A stretch of DNA of 8,837 nucleotides. Source: Candidatus Methanolliviera sp. GoM_asphalt. GTDB taxonomy: Archaea > Halobacteriota > Methanoliparia > Methanoliparales > Methanoliparaceae. The notes beneath the pieces are model-generated. The model had not been told where the DNA came from. It searched no databases and worked only from the letters and a program-made list of their open reading frames with translations. Positions 1-6,225 of the stretch are shown piece by piece; position 1 is the stretch's first letter; every line of letters begins with the position of its first letter. A program made the translations under genes and the position numbers. Location: NCBI GenBank assembly GCA_902158745.1, contig CABGHH010000059.1:1-8837 (forward strand), in the 5' to 3' direction.

Positions 1-1
1 G

Positions 2-637
2 GATGCCGTTGATCTTCCTCTATCCATAGATAGTAGCAATCTGCAGGCGTTGAAGGCAGCACTTGAGATCTATGAGGGAAAACCCATTATAAATTCAGTT
101 ACGGGGGAAGAGAGATCTTTGGAGAGCGTTCTACCACTTGTCAAAGAGTACGGTACAGCTGTAATCGGTTTGACCATGGATGAGGGAGGAATCTCAAATG
201 ATCCAGAAAAAAGGGCCTCAATAGCCAGAAAGATCGTGGAAAGGGCCGATTTGCTAGATATTCCTGCTGAAGATGTCATCATCGATTGCCTGACCCTTAC
301 CATTGGAACCGATGTTAGAGGCGGTTTGATAACTATTGAATCGATTCAAAGGGTTAAGGAGGAGCTCGGCGTAAATCTGACGCTCGGGGTCAGCAACATA
401 TCCTTTGGCATGCCTGATGGTAGCCTAATAAATAACTCTTTCCTGCCCATCGCTATATCTTCTGGAGTAACATGCCCGATAGTAAATGTTGCTAAAGCTC
501 GACCCACAGTCCTTGCTACTGACTTGCTCATGGGAAGGGATAGGGTGGCCACGCGCTATATAGAGGATTACAGAAGAAGATCGAATACAATAAAAAATAA
601 ATGTAATGATACAAAAAACCAAGTGAGGCAAAATTGA
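2..637 (+). CDS. Pterin-binding corrinoid methyltransferase (MeTr/AcsE/MetH pterin-domain family), 3' part only
   Basis: The reading frame is open to the left edge, so the N-terminus lies outside the window; 211 residues are visible. They match the C-terminal two thirds of the TIM-barrel methyltransferases that move a methyl group from methyl-tetrahydrofolate (or an archaeal pterin) to a corrinoid protein. Visible barrel motifs, counted from the first full codon, are IDSSN (Asp10), INS (Asn31), GLTMDEGG (56-63), IDC (Asp95) and GVSNISFG (Asn132). These are the pterin-contacting Asp/Asn positions of AcsE and of the MetH pterin domain. The mature barrel of AcsE is about 262 residues, so only about 70-80 residues should be missing if this is a single-domain protein. 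The last 35 or so residues are a polar, basic tail. The stop codon overlaps the ATG of the next gene (SAH hydrolase), suggesting one operon for methyl-group metabolism. MtrH-type transferases look different. Whether the pterin is folate or methanopterin cannot be told from sequence. Confidence 0.85.
   Translation, partial: DAVDLPLSIDSSNLQALKAALEIYEGKPIINSVTGEERSLESVLPLVKEYGTAVIGLTMDEGGISNDPEKRASIARKIVERADLLDIPAEDVIIDCLTLTIGTDVRGGLITIESIQRVKEELGVNLTLGVSNISFGMPDGSLINNSFLPIAISSGVTCPIVNVAKARPTVLATDLLMGRDRVATRYIEDYRRRSNTIKNKCNDTKNQVRQN
623..628 (+). promoter_or_regulatory. Ribosome-binding site deciding the SAH hydrolase start
   Basis: GTGAGG, with its GAGG core at 625-628, lies 8 bases before the ATG at 637. 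A TTG at 634 is in the same frame and gives only one extra residue. The ATG has the better codon and spacing, and its A is the last base of the upstream TGA stop, the usual arrangement for coupled translation. Confidence 0.55.
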
Positions 638-1887
638 TGAACTATATAAAAGATATAAAATTGGCAGATGAAGGGAAAAAGAGAATAGCATGGGCAGAGA
701 GAAATATGCCCGTTCTCTCATCTATAAAGAAGGAATTTGAGAGAGATAAACCATTAAAAGACGTTAAAGTCGCTGCCTGTCTGCATGTAACCGTAGAGAC
801 GGCAAATTTAATCTTGGCGCTAAAGGCGGGTGGGGCAAAGATACGTCTGGCAGGATCTAATCCATTGAGTACGCAGGACGACGTTTCTGCGGCGCTCGTC
901 GAAGAGGGGGTGGAGGTCTTTGCTATCCGTGGAGAGAACGATAAGGAATATTATGAATGTATTGAGAAGATATTAACGATGGAACCGAACGTGATCCTTG
1001 ACGACGGCTCGGATACGATCGCTACCGTGCATTCGAGACACGAAGAACTCATAGATGGAATATTTGGAGCTTGTGAAGAGACGACGACTGGGGTGGTTCG
1101 ATTGAGGGCACTTGAGCGAGAAAAAAGATTAAAATTCCCGGTAATAGCGGTTAACGACGCAAAGACGAAGATGATGTTTGACAACAGGTATGGGACGGGG
1201 CAATCTGCATTGCACGGAATAATGAACGCCACCAACTTCCTATTCGCGGGAAAAGATGTCGTCATCATCGGTTATGGGTGGTGCGGAAGAGGAATCGCAT
1301 CGAGGGCACGAGGGCTTGGATCTAACGTTATAGTAGTAGAGACAGATCCCACAAAATCTTTGGAGGCATCAATGGACGGATTTAGAGTGATGCCAATGTT
1401 GGAAGCGGCAAAGATAGGCGATCTCTTCATCACAGCCGCCGGAGATATATCTGTCGTGAGAAGAGAGCACTTTGAAGAGATGAAGGACGGTGCGATCCTT
1501 GCGAACTCGGGACACTTCAACGTTGAGATAGATATAGAGGACCTGGAAGAGATGGCGGTTTGTGTGAGTGAAGCAAAAGAGAATGTCATGGAGTATAAAC
1601 TTGAGGATGGTAGAAGATTATATCTGCTCGCCGAAGGGAGATTGGTGAATCTATCCTGTGCTTATGGACATCCTTCTGAGGTGATGGACATGAGTTTTGC
1701 GGATCAGGCGCTATCTGTCAAATATATCGTGGAGAATAAAGAAAAATTGGAGAAGTTGGTATATTCGGTGCCAAAAGAGATCGATGGTGAAGTAGCAACG
1801 AGAAAATTAGAGGCGATGGGGATAGAGATAGAAAAATTGACGGAGGAGCAGGTGAAATATTTGAATTCTTGGGAGATTGGGACGTGA
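637..1887 (+). CDS. ahcY: S-adenosylhomocysteine hydrolase, archaeal short type
   Basis: This NAD-dependent cytosolic enzyme splits S-adenosylhomocysteine (in some methanogens S-inosylhomocysteine) to homocysteine and the nucleoside, removing the product inhibitor of SAM methyltransferases. The 416 residues are full length for the archaeal type. Motifs in order: CLHVTVETA (48-56), LDDGSD (catalytic Asp123), CEETTTG (Glu148), VNDAKTK (Lys178), FDN (Asp182/Asn183), the NAD-binding GYGWCGRG (212-219) with Glu235 for the NAD ribose, NSGHFN (290-295) and GHPSEVMD (His345). The active-site Cys of the mammalian enzyme (YGC) is Thr187 here (YGTGQS), and the protein stops after KLTEEQVKYL plus six residues, lacking the KPDHYRY tail. 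Both traits are, to my knowledge, normal for archaeal and Thermotoga-like forms. It overlaps the methyltransferase gene by one base, which fits recycling of homocysteine for remethylation. The choice between SAH and SIH as substrate is open. Confidence 0.95.
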   Translation: MNYIKDIKLADEGKKRIAWAERNMPVLSSIKKEFERDKPLKDVKVAACLHVTVETANLILALKAGGAKIRLAGSNPLSTQDDVSAALVEEGVEVFAIRGENDKEYYECIEKILTMEPNVILDDGSDTIATVHSRHEELIDGIFGACEETTTGVVRLRALEREKRLKFPVIAVNDAKTKMMFDNRYGTGQSALHGIMNATNFLFAGKDVVIIGYGWCGRGIASRARGLGSNVIVVETDPTKSLEASMDGFRVMPMLEAAKIGDLFITAAGDISVVRREHFEEMKDGAILANSGHFNVEIDIEDLEEMAVCVSEAKENVMEYKLEDGRRLYLLAEGRLVNLSCAYGHPSEVMDMSFADQALSVKYIVENKEKLEKLVYSVPKEIDGEVATRKLEAMGIEIEKLTEEQVKYLNSWEIGT

Positions 1888-1916
1888 AGATGGTTTGACG
1901 TTATCCCACGACTGTA

Positions 1917-1938
1917 TTTATCTCGTTTTATTCATCTT
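1917..1938 (+). terminator. T-rich stretch, possible terminator after ahcY
   Basis: About 30 bases after the ahcY stop there are several short T runs (TTTA, GTTTTATTC, ATCTT). Archaeal RNA polymerase can terminate on such U-rich stretches without a strong hairpin. A separate small hairpin, TATTCT-ATC-AGAATA (1974-1988), lies further on without a T run. The call is weak: no run is longer than four Ts. Confidence 0.3.
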
Positions 1939-2033
1939 ATATCTTGCACATATACCAGGAAGTTTTATCTGAATATTCTATCAGAATAGAGAAATATATA
2001 GATTTGAGCTTTATTCGTCGGTAATAATATGAC

Positions 2034-2047
2034 GGAAACTTTTTATA
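2034..2047 (+). promoter_or_regulatory. BRE/TATA promoter of the Toastrack-pspC operon
   Basis: A BRE-like GGAAAC (2034-2039) runs straight into the TATA box TTTTTATA (2040-2047), the standard archaeal TFB/TBP arrangement. The box centre near 2044 predicts a start around 2069-2072, at or within a few bases of the ATG at 2072. No Shine-Dalgarno site precedes that ATG, so the mRNA is probably leaderless. A weaker TATA-like GAAATATATAG lies at 1991-2001. Confidence 0.65.
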
Positions 2048-2071
2048 GAGATAAAGAAAATTATTCTATGT

Positions 2072-2770
2072 ATGAAAAGATTTGCCATCTGTATAGGTAT
2101 TATTTTGATCGTAATGAGTATTCTGCTAATAACTCTCAATTTTGTCGGCTTTTTGGGCAGTAATATTCATTCCGATGATGACACCTATTTTGACGGTTCC
2201 ATTAAAACGATTGAAAAAGATTTTGAGCCAAGGTCCGACATTATAAAGTTAAAAATAGAGGATCCTGTTGGAAAGATAGATATAGAGGGGTACGACGGAG
2301 ATGTTGTAAAAATAAGAGCCGAAAAACACGTGTCTTTTGGTTCTATAGACGAAATAAAGGTGAATATTGGATATGATGATGATACGATCCTCATATCTAC
2401 CAAAATGCCGCACCATCTGATCTATCCTGTAAAGGCAAAGGTATATTATGAGATAAAAATTCCAAATGATCTCGTAATCGAGATAGACGCAGAGAGCGAT
2501 GTAGGATCCATCAATGTTCACCTGAAAAAGTGCTGTGATATGGATCTAAAGACGGACACAGGCTCGATAACGGTTAAGATACCGAAAGATAGCGACGTGA
2601 AGATAGACGCGGAGAGCGATGTTGGCAACATATACTGTGATCTTCCATTGGAGATGAAGAGAGAGACAAGAGAGATAGTTGGGCATAAGATCGTGGGCGT
2701 TATTGGATCTGGAAGATACAGAATCAAACTTAAGACGGATGTGGGTTCGATAAAGATAAAGGGCTTTTAG
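2072..2770 (+). CDS. Membrane-anchored DUF4097/Toastrack beta-repeat protein
   Basis: A 232-residue protein of the DUF4097 (putative adhesin, Toastrack) class. It has one N-terminal membrane segment (about residues 5-28) after a short basic start (MKR), which should place the rest outside the cell. The body is a beta-strand ladder with a recurring D-x-G-[SKN]-I motif: PVGKI (66-70), DVGSI (143-147), DTGSI (162-166), DVGNI (183-187) and DVGSI (223-227). Toastrack domains are known partners of PspC and LiaF-type membrane proteins in envelope-stress systems, and a pspC gene follows after 8 bases. ATG 2072 is chosen because it starts the basic-hydrophobic anchor and sits where the upstream TATA box predicts transcription to begin. 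No enzymatic residues are evident; a sensing or scaffolding role is inferred. The adhesin label is a family name only. Confidence 0.75.
   Translation: MKRFAICIGIILIVMSILLITLNFVGFLGSNIHSDDDTYFDGSIKTIEKDFEPRSDIIKLKIEDPVGKIDIEGYDGDVVKIRAEKHVSFGSIDEIKVNIGYDDDTILISTKMPHHLIYPVKAKVYYEIKIPNDLVIEIDAESDVGSINVHLKKCCDMDLKTDTGSITVKIPKDSDVKIDAESDVGNIYCDLPLEMKRETREIVGHKIVGVIGSGRYRIKLKTDVGSIKIKGF
2481..2625 (+). repeat. Two near-identical 25-base copies, 120 bases apart, inside the Toastrack gene
   Basis: Bases 2481-2505 and 2601-2625 agree at 23 of 25 positions and both encode IDAESDVG within the beta ladder. The spacing is exactly 120 bases, or 40 residues, equal to two rungs of the ladder. Identity persists at third codon positions, which suggests a fairly recent internal duplication or gene conversion, although selection on the motif contributes. 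Confidence 0.8.
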
Positions 2771-2778
2771 GAGATTAG

Positions 2779-3210
2779 ATGAAGAGATTATATAGATCGA
2801 GAACAGATAAAAAGCTCGGTGGCGTGTGTAGCGGGATTGGAGAATATTTTAACATCGATCCGACAATCATACGAGTTTTATGGGTTATAATAACGGTCTT
2901 TACCGGTTTTGCACCAGGCATCATCGCATATATACTGCTTTGGCTCATAGTTCCGGAAGAACCGGCAAAGATCGAGTCTTCAGAAGCAAAAGTAGAAGGA
3001 GAGGTGGTAGATGCCGATGTAGAGATCGATGATCATAAAGATAATAAGATAACATCGATATTGGTCATCATTGGCGTTCTACTCATCATTTTTGCCTTCT
3101 TCAAATATCTCTTTTGGTTTAGCTGGTGGATACCGATAGGATGGTTCAGCCTTCCTATCATACTTCTAATATTTGGTATATTATTGATCGTGCTTGGGAT
3201 AAAATCGTAA
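2779..3210 (+). CDS. pspC: PspC-domain membrane protein with LiaF-like C-terminal membrane region
   Basis: A 143-residue protein. Residues 2-60 form a PspC domain: LYRSRTDKKLGGVCSGIGEYF, then DPTIIRVLWVI and a hydrophobic segment ending in YILLWLIVPEE, the family signature. An acidic linker (about 61-90, rich in E, D and V) follows, then two hydrophobic segments (about 92-113 and 116-141) resembling the LiaI/LiaF membrane region. PspC proteins are membrane components of the phage-shock/envelope-stress response in bacteria; archaeal versions are known but poorly studied. The start is well supported: AGGAGAT (2769-2775) overlaps the upstream stop and lies just before the ATG. The 8-base gap to the Toastrack gene implies one transcript. 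No PspA or kinase gene is in the window. Confidence 0.85.
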   Translation: MKRLYRSRTDKKLGGVCSGIGEYFNIDPTIIRVLWVIITVFTGFAPGIIAYILLWLIVPEEPAKIESSEAKVEGEVVDADVEIDDHKDNKITSILVIIGVLLIIFAFFKYLFWFSWWIPIGWFSLPIILLIFGILLIVLGIKS

Positions 3211-3214
3211 GGTT

Positions 3215-3222
3215 AAAAAAAA
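3215..3222 (-). terminator. Oligo-T terminator of the rnf operon
   Basis: Eight consecutive As on the plus strand give T8 on the minus strand, starting 5 bases after the rnfB stop. A T run directly after the last gene is the simplest archaeal terminator signal. It lies in the 17-base gap between the convergent pspC and rnfB genes. The pspC side has only a weak T-rich stretch (3233-3240), inside the end of rnfB. Confidence 0.6.
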
Positions 3223-3227
3223 TTAAA

Positions 3228-4523
3228 CTAAATTTTCTTTCGTATGATCCCAATCGGACAGGCATCCACACACGCATAATCGTCGCATTCGACACATTTT
3301 TCAGCCAGTATCATCGGTAGGTTTGATTCTTCATCCCAGATTATTGCCTCGTTCTTACAGGCATCGATACATCTTTTACATTTCCTGCAGATCTTCTGGC
3401 ATATCGTATTGATTCTCTCTATATCCAAAGCGTCTTTTGCGTTCACCTCCACTTTTATGGCCCCAGTTGGACATGCCGCTTCACACAGTCCACAATATAC
3501 ACAGTAATCACAAAAAGCAATTGGCCCATCTTCCTCCGTAAAAGATAGGTTCTTGGATGGGCAGAGATCTATACAATTTCCACACTCGATGCACCTTTTT
3601 TGATCGATATTAAAGCTGCCATCCAGCGGTTTTTTAACTTTTATTATATCTTCAGGACAGATGGATTCGCACTTTGAACAGCGAATACACATATCCTCTT
3701 CAACTCTTATTTCTCCCTGTACCGTCTTCGTTATATATTCTCCTCTTCCCTTGATCTCAAAAACGAGTGCATCTCTCTGACACGCATCCAAACACTTCAA
3801 ACATCTTCCACATACAGACAAATTCTTCCATTTGCCATCTTCATAGATCCTCGTTCCAGTAAAATCTGCCGAGAATTCACCTTTATCTTTTATAGAGAAG
3901 ATGAAATCTGCTAAAGGTTCCTCCCAATCAAAAGAATTATTGCATGTTAGATATACCAGAGATTCTTTTGGTATGATCTTTATGATAGTCCTCGGGCATA
4001 CATCTGCACATGCGCCACATCCAGTGCATCTATCTCCGTCGATCTCTGGCAGCATATCTTCATTCATCTCTATTGCATTGGTCGGACAGACCTCCACGCA
4101 ATCTCCGAAGCCCAGGCATCCATACTCGCACGCTTTATTTCCCTGAAAGAGGCGATTTGCAAGCTGGCAGGAATATCCCCCATAATACTGAAACTTGTCC
4201 TCACAACGCTTTCCCCCGTCGCAGATCACAACTGCCTCTTCCTTCTTACCCGCCTCCACACCTAATATATCAGCGAGCTCTATCAACTTATCTTCATCCA
4301 TATACGTCTGTGCACATCTGTTTGCAATCGATGGGTCTTTTATGAGCGCTTCTGCAAAAGCGGAACACCCCATAAATCCGCAAGCCCCGCAGTTCGCACC
4401 CGGCAGTATCCCGATCGTCTTCTCCAGCCTTTCATCAACTTCCACCCTAAATTTATCCGCCGCTACACTTAGCACGATCCCGAAGATCAAACCTATGGCC
4501 GTAACAGATATTATCTCTATCAC
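3228..4523 (-). CDS. rnfB: RnfB, ferredoxin-side electron-input subunit with polyferredoxin extension
   Basis: RnfB is the membrane-anchored FeS subunit that receives electrons from ferredoxin. Residues 4-21 are the membrane anchor. The N-terminal cluster motif is GANCGACGFMGC plus NRC (Cys45/48/53/70). The family core follows: CEYGCLGFGDCVEVCP (132-147) and CTGCGACADVCP (166-177). A stretch without Cys (195-237) leads to six further motifs: Cys238-248, 279-289, 311-321, 338-351 (five Cys), 375-389 (five Cys) and 410-422 (CxxCx4CxxxCP). In total 42 of 431 residues are Cys, enough for about nine [4Fe-4S] clusters. Many RnfB proteins are about 190-330 residues, so this one is long. The GTG start shares GTGA with the rnfA stop and is preceded by AGGGGG 8 bases upstream. 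It is the last gene of the operon. The core identity is secure; the role of the extension is inferred. Confidence 0.93.
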   Translation of the reverse strand: MIEIISVTAIGLIFGIVLSVAADKFRVEVDERLEKTIGILPGANCGACGFMGCSAFAEALIKDPSIANRCAQTYMDEDKLIELADILGVEAGKKEEAVVICDGGKRCEDKFQYYGGYSCQLANRLFQGNKACEYGCLGFGDCVEVCPTNAIEMNEDMLPEIDGDRCTGCGACADVCPRTIIKIIPKESLVYLTCNNSFDWEEPLADFIFSIKDKGEFSADFTGTRIYEDGKWKNLSVCGRCLKCLDACQRDALVFEIKGRGEYITKTVQGEIRVEEDMCIRCSKCESICPEDIIKVKKPLDGSFNIDQKRCIECGNCIDLCPSKNLSFTEEDGPIAFCDYCVYCGLCEAACPTGAIKVEVNAKDALDIERINTICQKICRKCKRCIDACKNEAIIWDEESNLPMILAEKCVECDDYACVDACPIGIIRKKI

Positions 4524-5098
4524 AGCCCAATCCCCCTAAAGACGATGAAAGACAGGCTGAGCAGAGAAGCGGTGATGAATGCGATCGGTAATCCCTCGAA
4601 AGATTCAGGTACATCAGAAATTTCCAATCTCTCCCTCATTCCGGACATTATAGCAAGAGCCAGGATGAAACCCACTCCTGCACCCAACGAACTTGCGACA
4701 CTTTCCAATAATGAGAAACCCCCCCTGAAACTGATCTCTGCTATTCCCAAGACAGCACAGTTCGTCGTGATCAGTGGTAGATAAATACCGAGAGCCCTAT
4801 AAAGTGAGACGCTCCTCTTTCTTATGATCATCTCGATCAACTGAACAAAGGAAGCAATCACCAAGATGAAGACGACGATCTCCATATATTGAATCTTAAA
4901 CGGTATCAAGAGGAAATGTGTGATCAGCCACGTTATCACGGATGAGGAAAGCATGACGAATGTTACCGCAATGCCCATACTTAGGGCATCTCCAAGTCTT
5001 TTGGAAACCCCGAAGAAGGGGCAGAGCCCGAGGAACATGATAAGTATAAAATTTTTGACGAGTGCATAATTGATGAATAGTGCTAGCAATTCATTCAC
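4520..5098 (-). CDS. rnfA: RnfA, integral membrane subunit
   Basis: A 192-residue hydrophobic protein with about six membrane segments, one of the two homologous inverted-topology subunits of the ion channel core. The family motifs FLGLCPFFGVS (Cys26) and TTNCAVLGIAE (Cys114) supply the two cysteines that, with those of RnfE, hold the intramembrane iron-sulfur cluster. Length matches the family (about 190). The GTG start overlaps the rnfE stop as GTGA, and a very strong site, GGGGGTGAT at 5110-5102, lies 3 bases before it, matching the archaeal 16S tail. Assignment as A rather than E rests on gene order, on GLCPFFGVS, and on the ending LSLSFIVFRGIGL. Confidence 0.92.
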   Translation of the reverse strand: MNELLALFINYALVKNFILIMFLGLCPFFGVSKRLGDALSMGIAVTFVMLSSSVITWLITHFLLIPFKIQYMEIVVFILVIASFVQLIEMIIRKRSVSLYRALGIYLPLITTNCAVLGIAEISFRGGFSLLESVASSLGAGVGFILALAIMSGMRERLEISDVPESFEGLPIAFITASLLSLSFIVFRGIGL

Positions 5099-5682
5099 CT
5101 TATCACCCCCACCCTCTTAAGCAATCCGAGAAGGACCCCCATCACCAAAAATGCTCCAGCCGGCATGATAAAAAACGTTGCAGGTGAGAAAGGAAGTGTA
5201 AAACCATATCCAAAGACGGAAATGCCCCCAGTTCCCAAAAGTTCTCTGATGATCGAGATTATTATCAATGAAAGCGTGAAACCCAACCCTATACCAAGTG
5301 CATCGAGAACAGACCTTGAGACAGGATTCTTCGAGGCGAACGCCTCTGCCCGCCCAAGGATGATACAATTTACCACGATCAATGGTACATATATCCCCAG
5401 TGACTCATACAATGACGGTAGATATGCTTGAAGAGATAAAGAGACGATCGTCACGAATGTCGCGATGATGACGATGAAGCAGGGAATTCTCACCTCCTTA
5501 GAGATCACATTTCTAATCAGAGATATCATCAGATTGGAGAAGAGCAAAACGAAGATTACAGCTGCTCCCATACCAATAGCGTTATCTATGGAGGTGCTTA
5601 TAGCCAATGTCGGGCAAAGACCGAGTGCGAGCACAAAGATAGGGTTCACCTTCACTATCCCGTTCGTAAAATCCTTAATCAT
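5095..5682 (-). CDS. rnfE: RnfE, integral membrane subunit
   Basis: A 195-residue membrane protein, homologous to RnfA but inserted in the opposite orientation. It carries NPIFVLALGLCPTLAIS (Cys23) and VVNCIILGRAEAF (Cys106), the pair that completes the RnfA/RnfE iron-sulfur site. The segment ASKNPVSRSVLDALGIGLGF is typical of the RnfE/NqrD branch, which separates it from RnfA. The ATG start overlaps the rnfG stop as ATGA, with GGAGG 5 bases upstream located inside the last rnfG codons, so translation is probably coupled. Full length; no key residue is missing. Confidence 0.93.
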   Translation of the reverse strand: MIKDFTNGIVKVNPIFVLALGLCPTLAISTSIDNAIGMGAAVIFVLLFSNLMISLIRNVISKEVRIPCFIVIIATFVTIVSLSLQAYLPSLYESLGIYVPLIVVNCIILGRAEAFASKNPVSRSVLDALGIGLGFTLSLIIISIIRELLGTGGISVFGYGFTLPFSPATFFIMPAGAFLVMGVLLGLLKRVGVIR

Positions 5683-6200
5683 TTTTCCTCCATCATTTTG
5701 ATTTTTTCCATGTATTCTCCATAGACAGTATCAACGGCGGCGCTGGAGCTTATCGTTGCACCGGTTATAGCGTCTATCTTTCCTCCCTCCTCCTTTAATC
5801 TAATATCTCCTATCGATTTACCACCGAATTGGTCGGTGAACCATCTTTCCGTTATTTTTGCACCCAATCCAGGCGTCTCGGTATGTTTCAGGACCTTTAT
5901 ACCTTTTATCGTTTTATCCTCGTTGACTCCAACCAGAATTTCAATATCTCCACCATAACCCTTCCCATCCGCCATGAATGCGTATCCAACGCGTTTATTA
6001 TCTGAATAGACCTCATAGATACCTTCTTTTTCGGAGTAATCCGTTGCCGATGGGAAGATGCTTTGAAGCATCTCTTCAAATTTGATCTCCTTCTGTTTGG
6101 CGATCTCAGGCTCTGTGATATTATAGATAGAGGAGAGCACCACTACGGAGATTGCCACGATCGAGGTGAGAACGATAACCCTCTTCCAACTCTCCTTCAT
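5679..6200 (-). CDS. rnfG: RnfG, FMN-carrying subunit
   Basis: A 173-residue protein with one N-terminal membrane segment (about 8-26) and an FMN-binding domain expected on the outer face. Visible are GKGYGGDIEILVG (79-91), HTETPGLGAK (106-115) and TGATISSSA (146-154), where Thr149 is the expected site of covalent FMN attachment through phosphodiester linkage. Attachment needs an ApbE-type flavin transferase, not present in this window. It passes electrons between the membrane core and the other flavin/FeS subunits. The ATG at 6200 has AGGAGAT about 7 bases upstream; the gap to rnfD is 19 bases. Short for the family (often 180-210) but complete. Confidence 0.93.
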   Translation of the reverse strand: MKESWKRVIVLTSIVAISVVVLSSIYNITEPEIAKQKEIKFEEMLQSIFPSATDYSEKEGIYEVYSDNKRVGYAFMADGKGYGGDIEILVGVNEDKTIKGIKVLKHTETPGLGAKITERWFTDQFGGKSIGDIRLKEEGGKIDAITGATISSSAAVDTVYGEYMEKIKMMEEK

Positions 6201-6202
6201 TC

Positions 6203-6225
6203 AAAAATCTCCTTTGCAATCATTT
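6203..6225. repeat. 23-base junction sequence shared between rnfD-rnfG and rnfC-rnfD
   Basis: Bases 6203-6212 are identical to 7194-7203 (GGAGATTTTT on the coding strand) and 6213-6225 are identical to 7229-7241 (AAATGATTGCAAA). Here the two blocks touch; at rnfC-rnfD they are split by 25 bases (7204-7228). Each copy covers the end of one gene and the ribosome-binding site of the next. Confidence 0.85.

Noticed and set aside
637..1887. Loss of the active-site Cys (YGC to YGT) and of the C-terminal KPDHYRY tail in the SAH hydrolase, as a possible sign of inactivation
   Set aside because: Both are, to my knowledge, regular traits of archaeal and Thermotoga-type enzymes, and the Asp, Glu, Lys, Asn and NAD-binding motifs are intact.
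1974..1988. Hairpin TATTCT-ATC-AGAATA between ahcY and the Toastrack gene
   Set aside because: Only six A/T-rich base pairs, with no T run after it and no clear position relative to a promoter; likely chance.
2029..2163. A 44-codon plus-strand frame from ATG 2029 overlapping the Toastrack start, with a TATA-like GAAATATATAG about 30 bases upstream
   Set aside because: It overlaps the well-supported membrane anchor of the Toastrack gene in another frame, has no recognisable features, and the stronger BRE/TATA at 2034-2047 would start transcription after its ATG.
3901..4539. Several plus-strand open frames across rnfB
   Set aside because: They are antisense shadows of the cysteine-rich rnfB gene; they show no domain signatures and no ribosome-binding sites.
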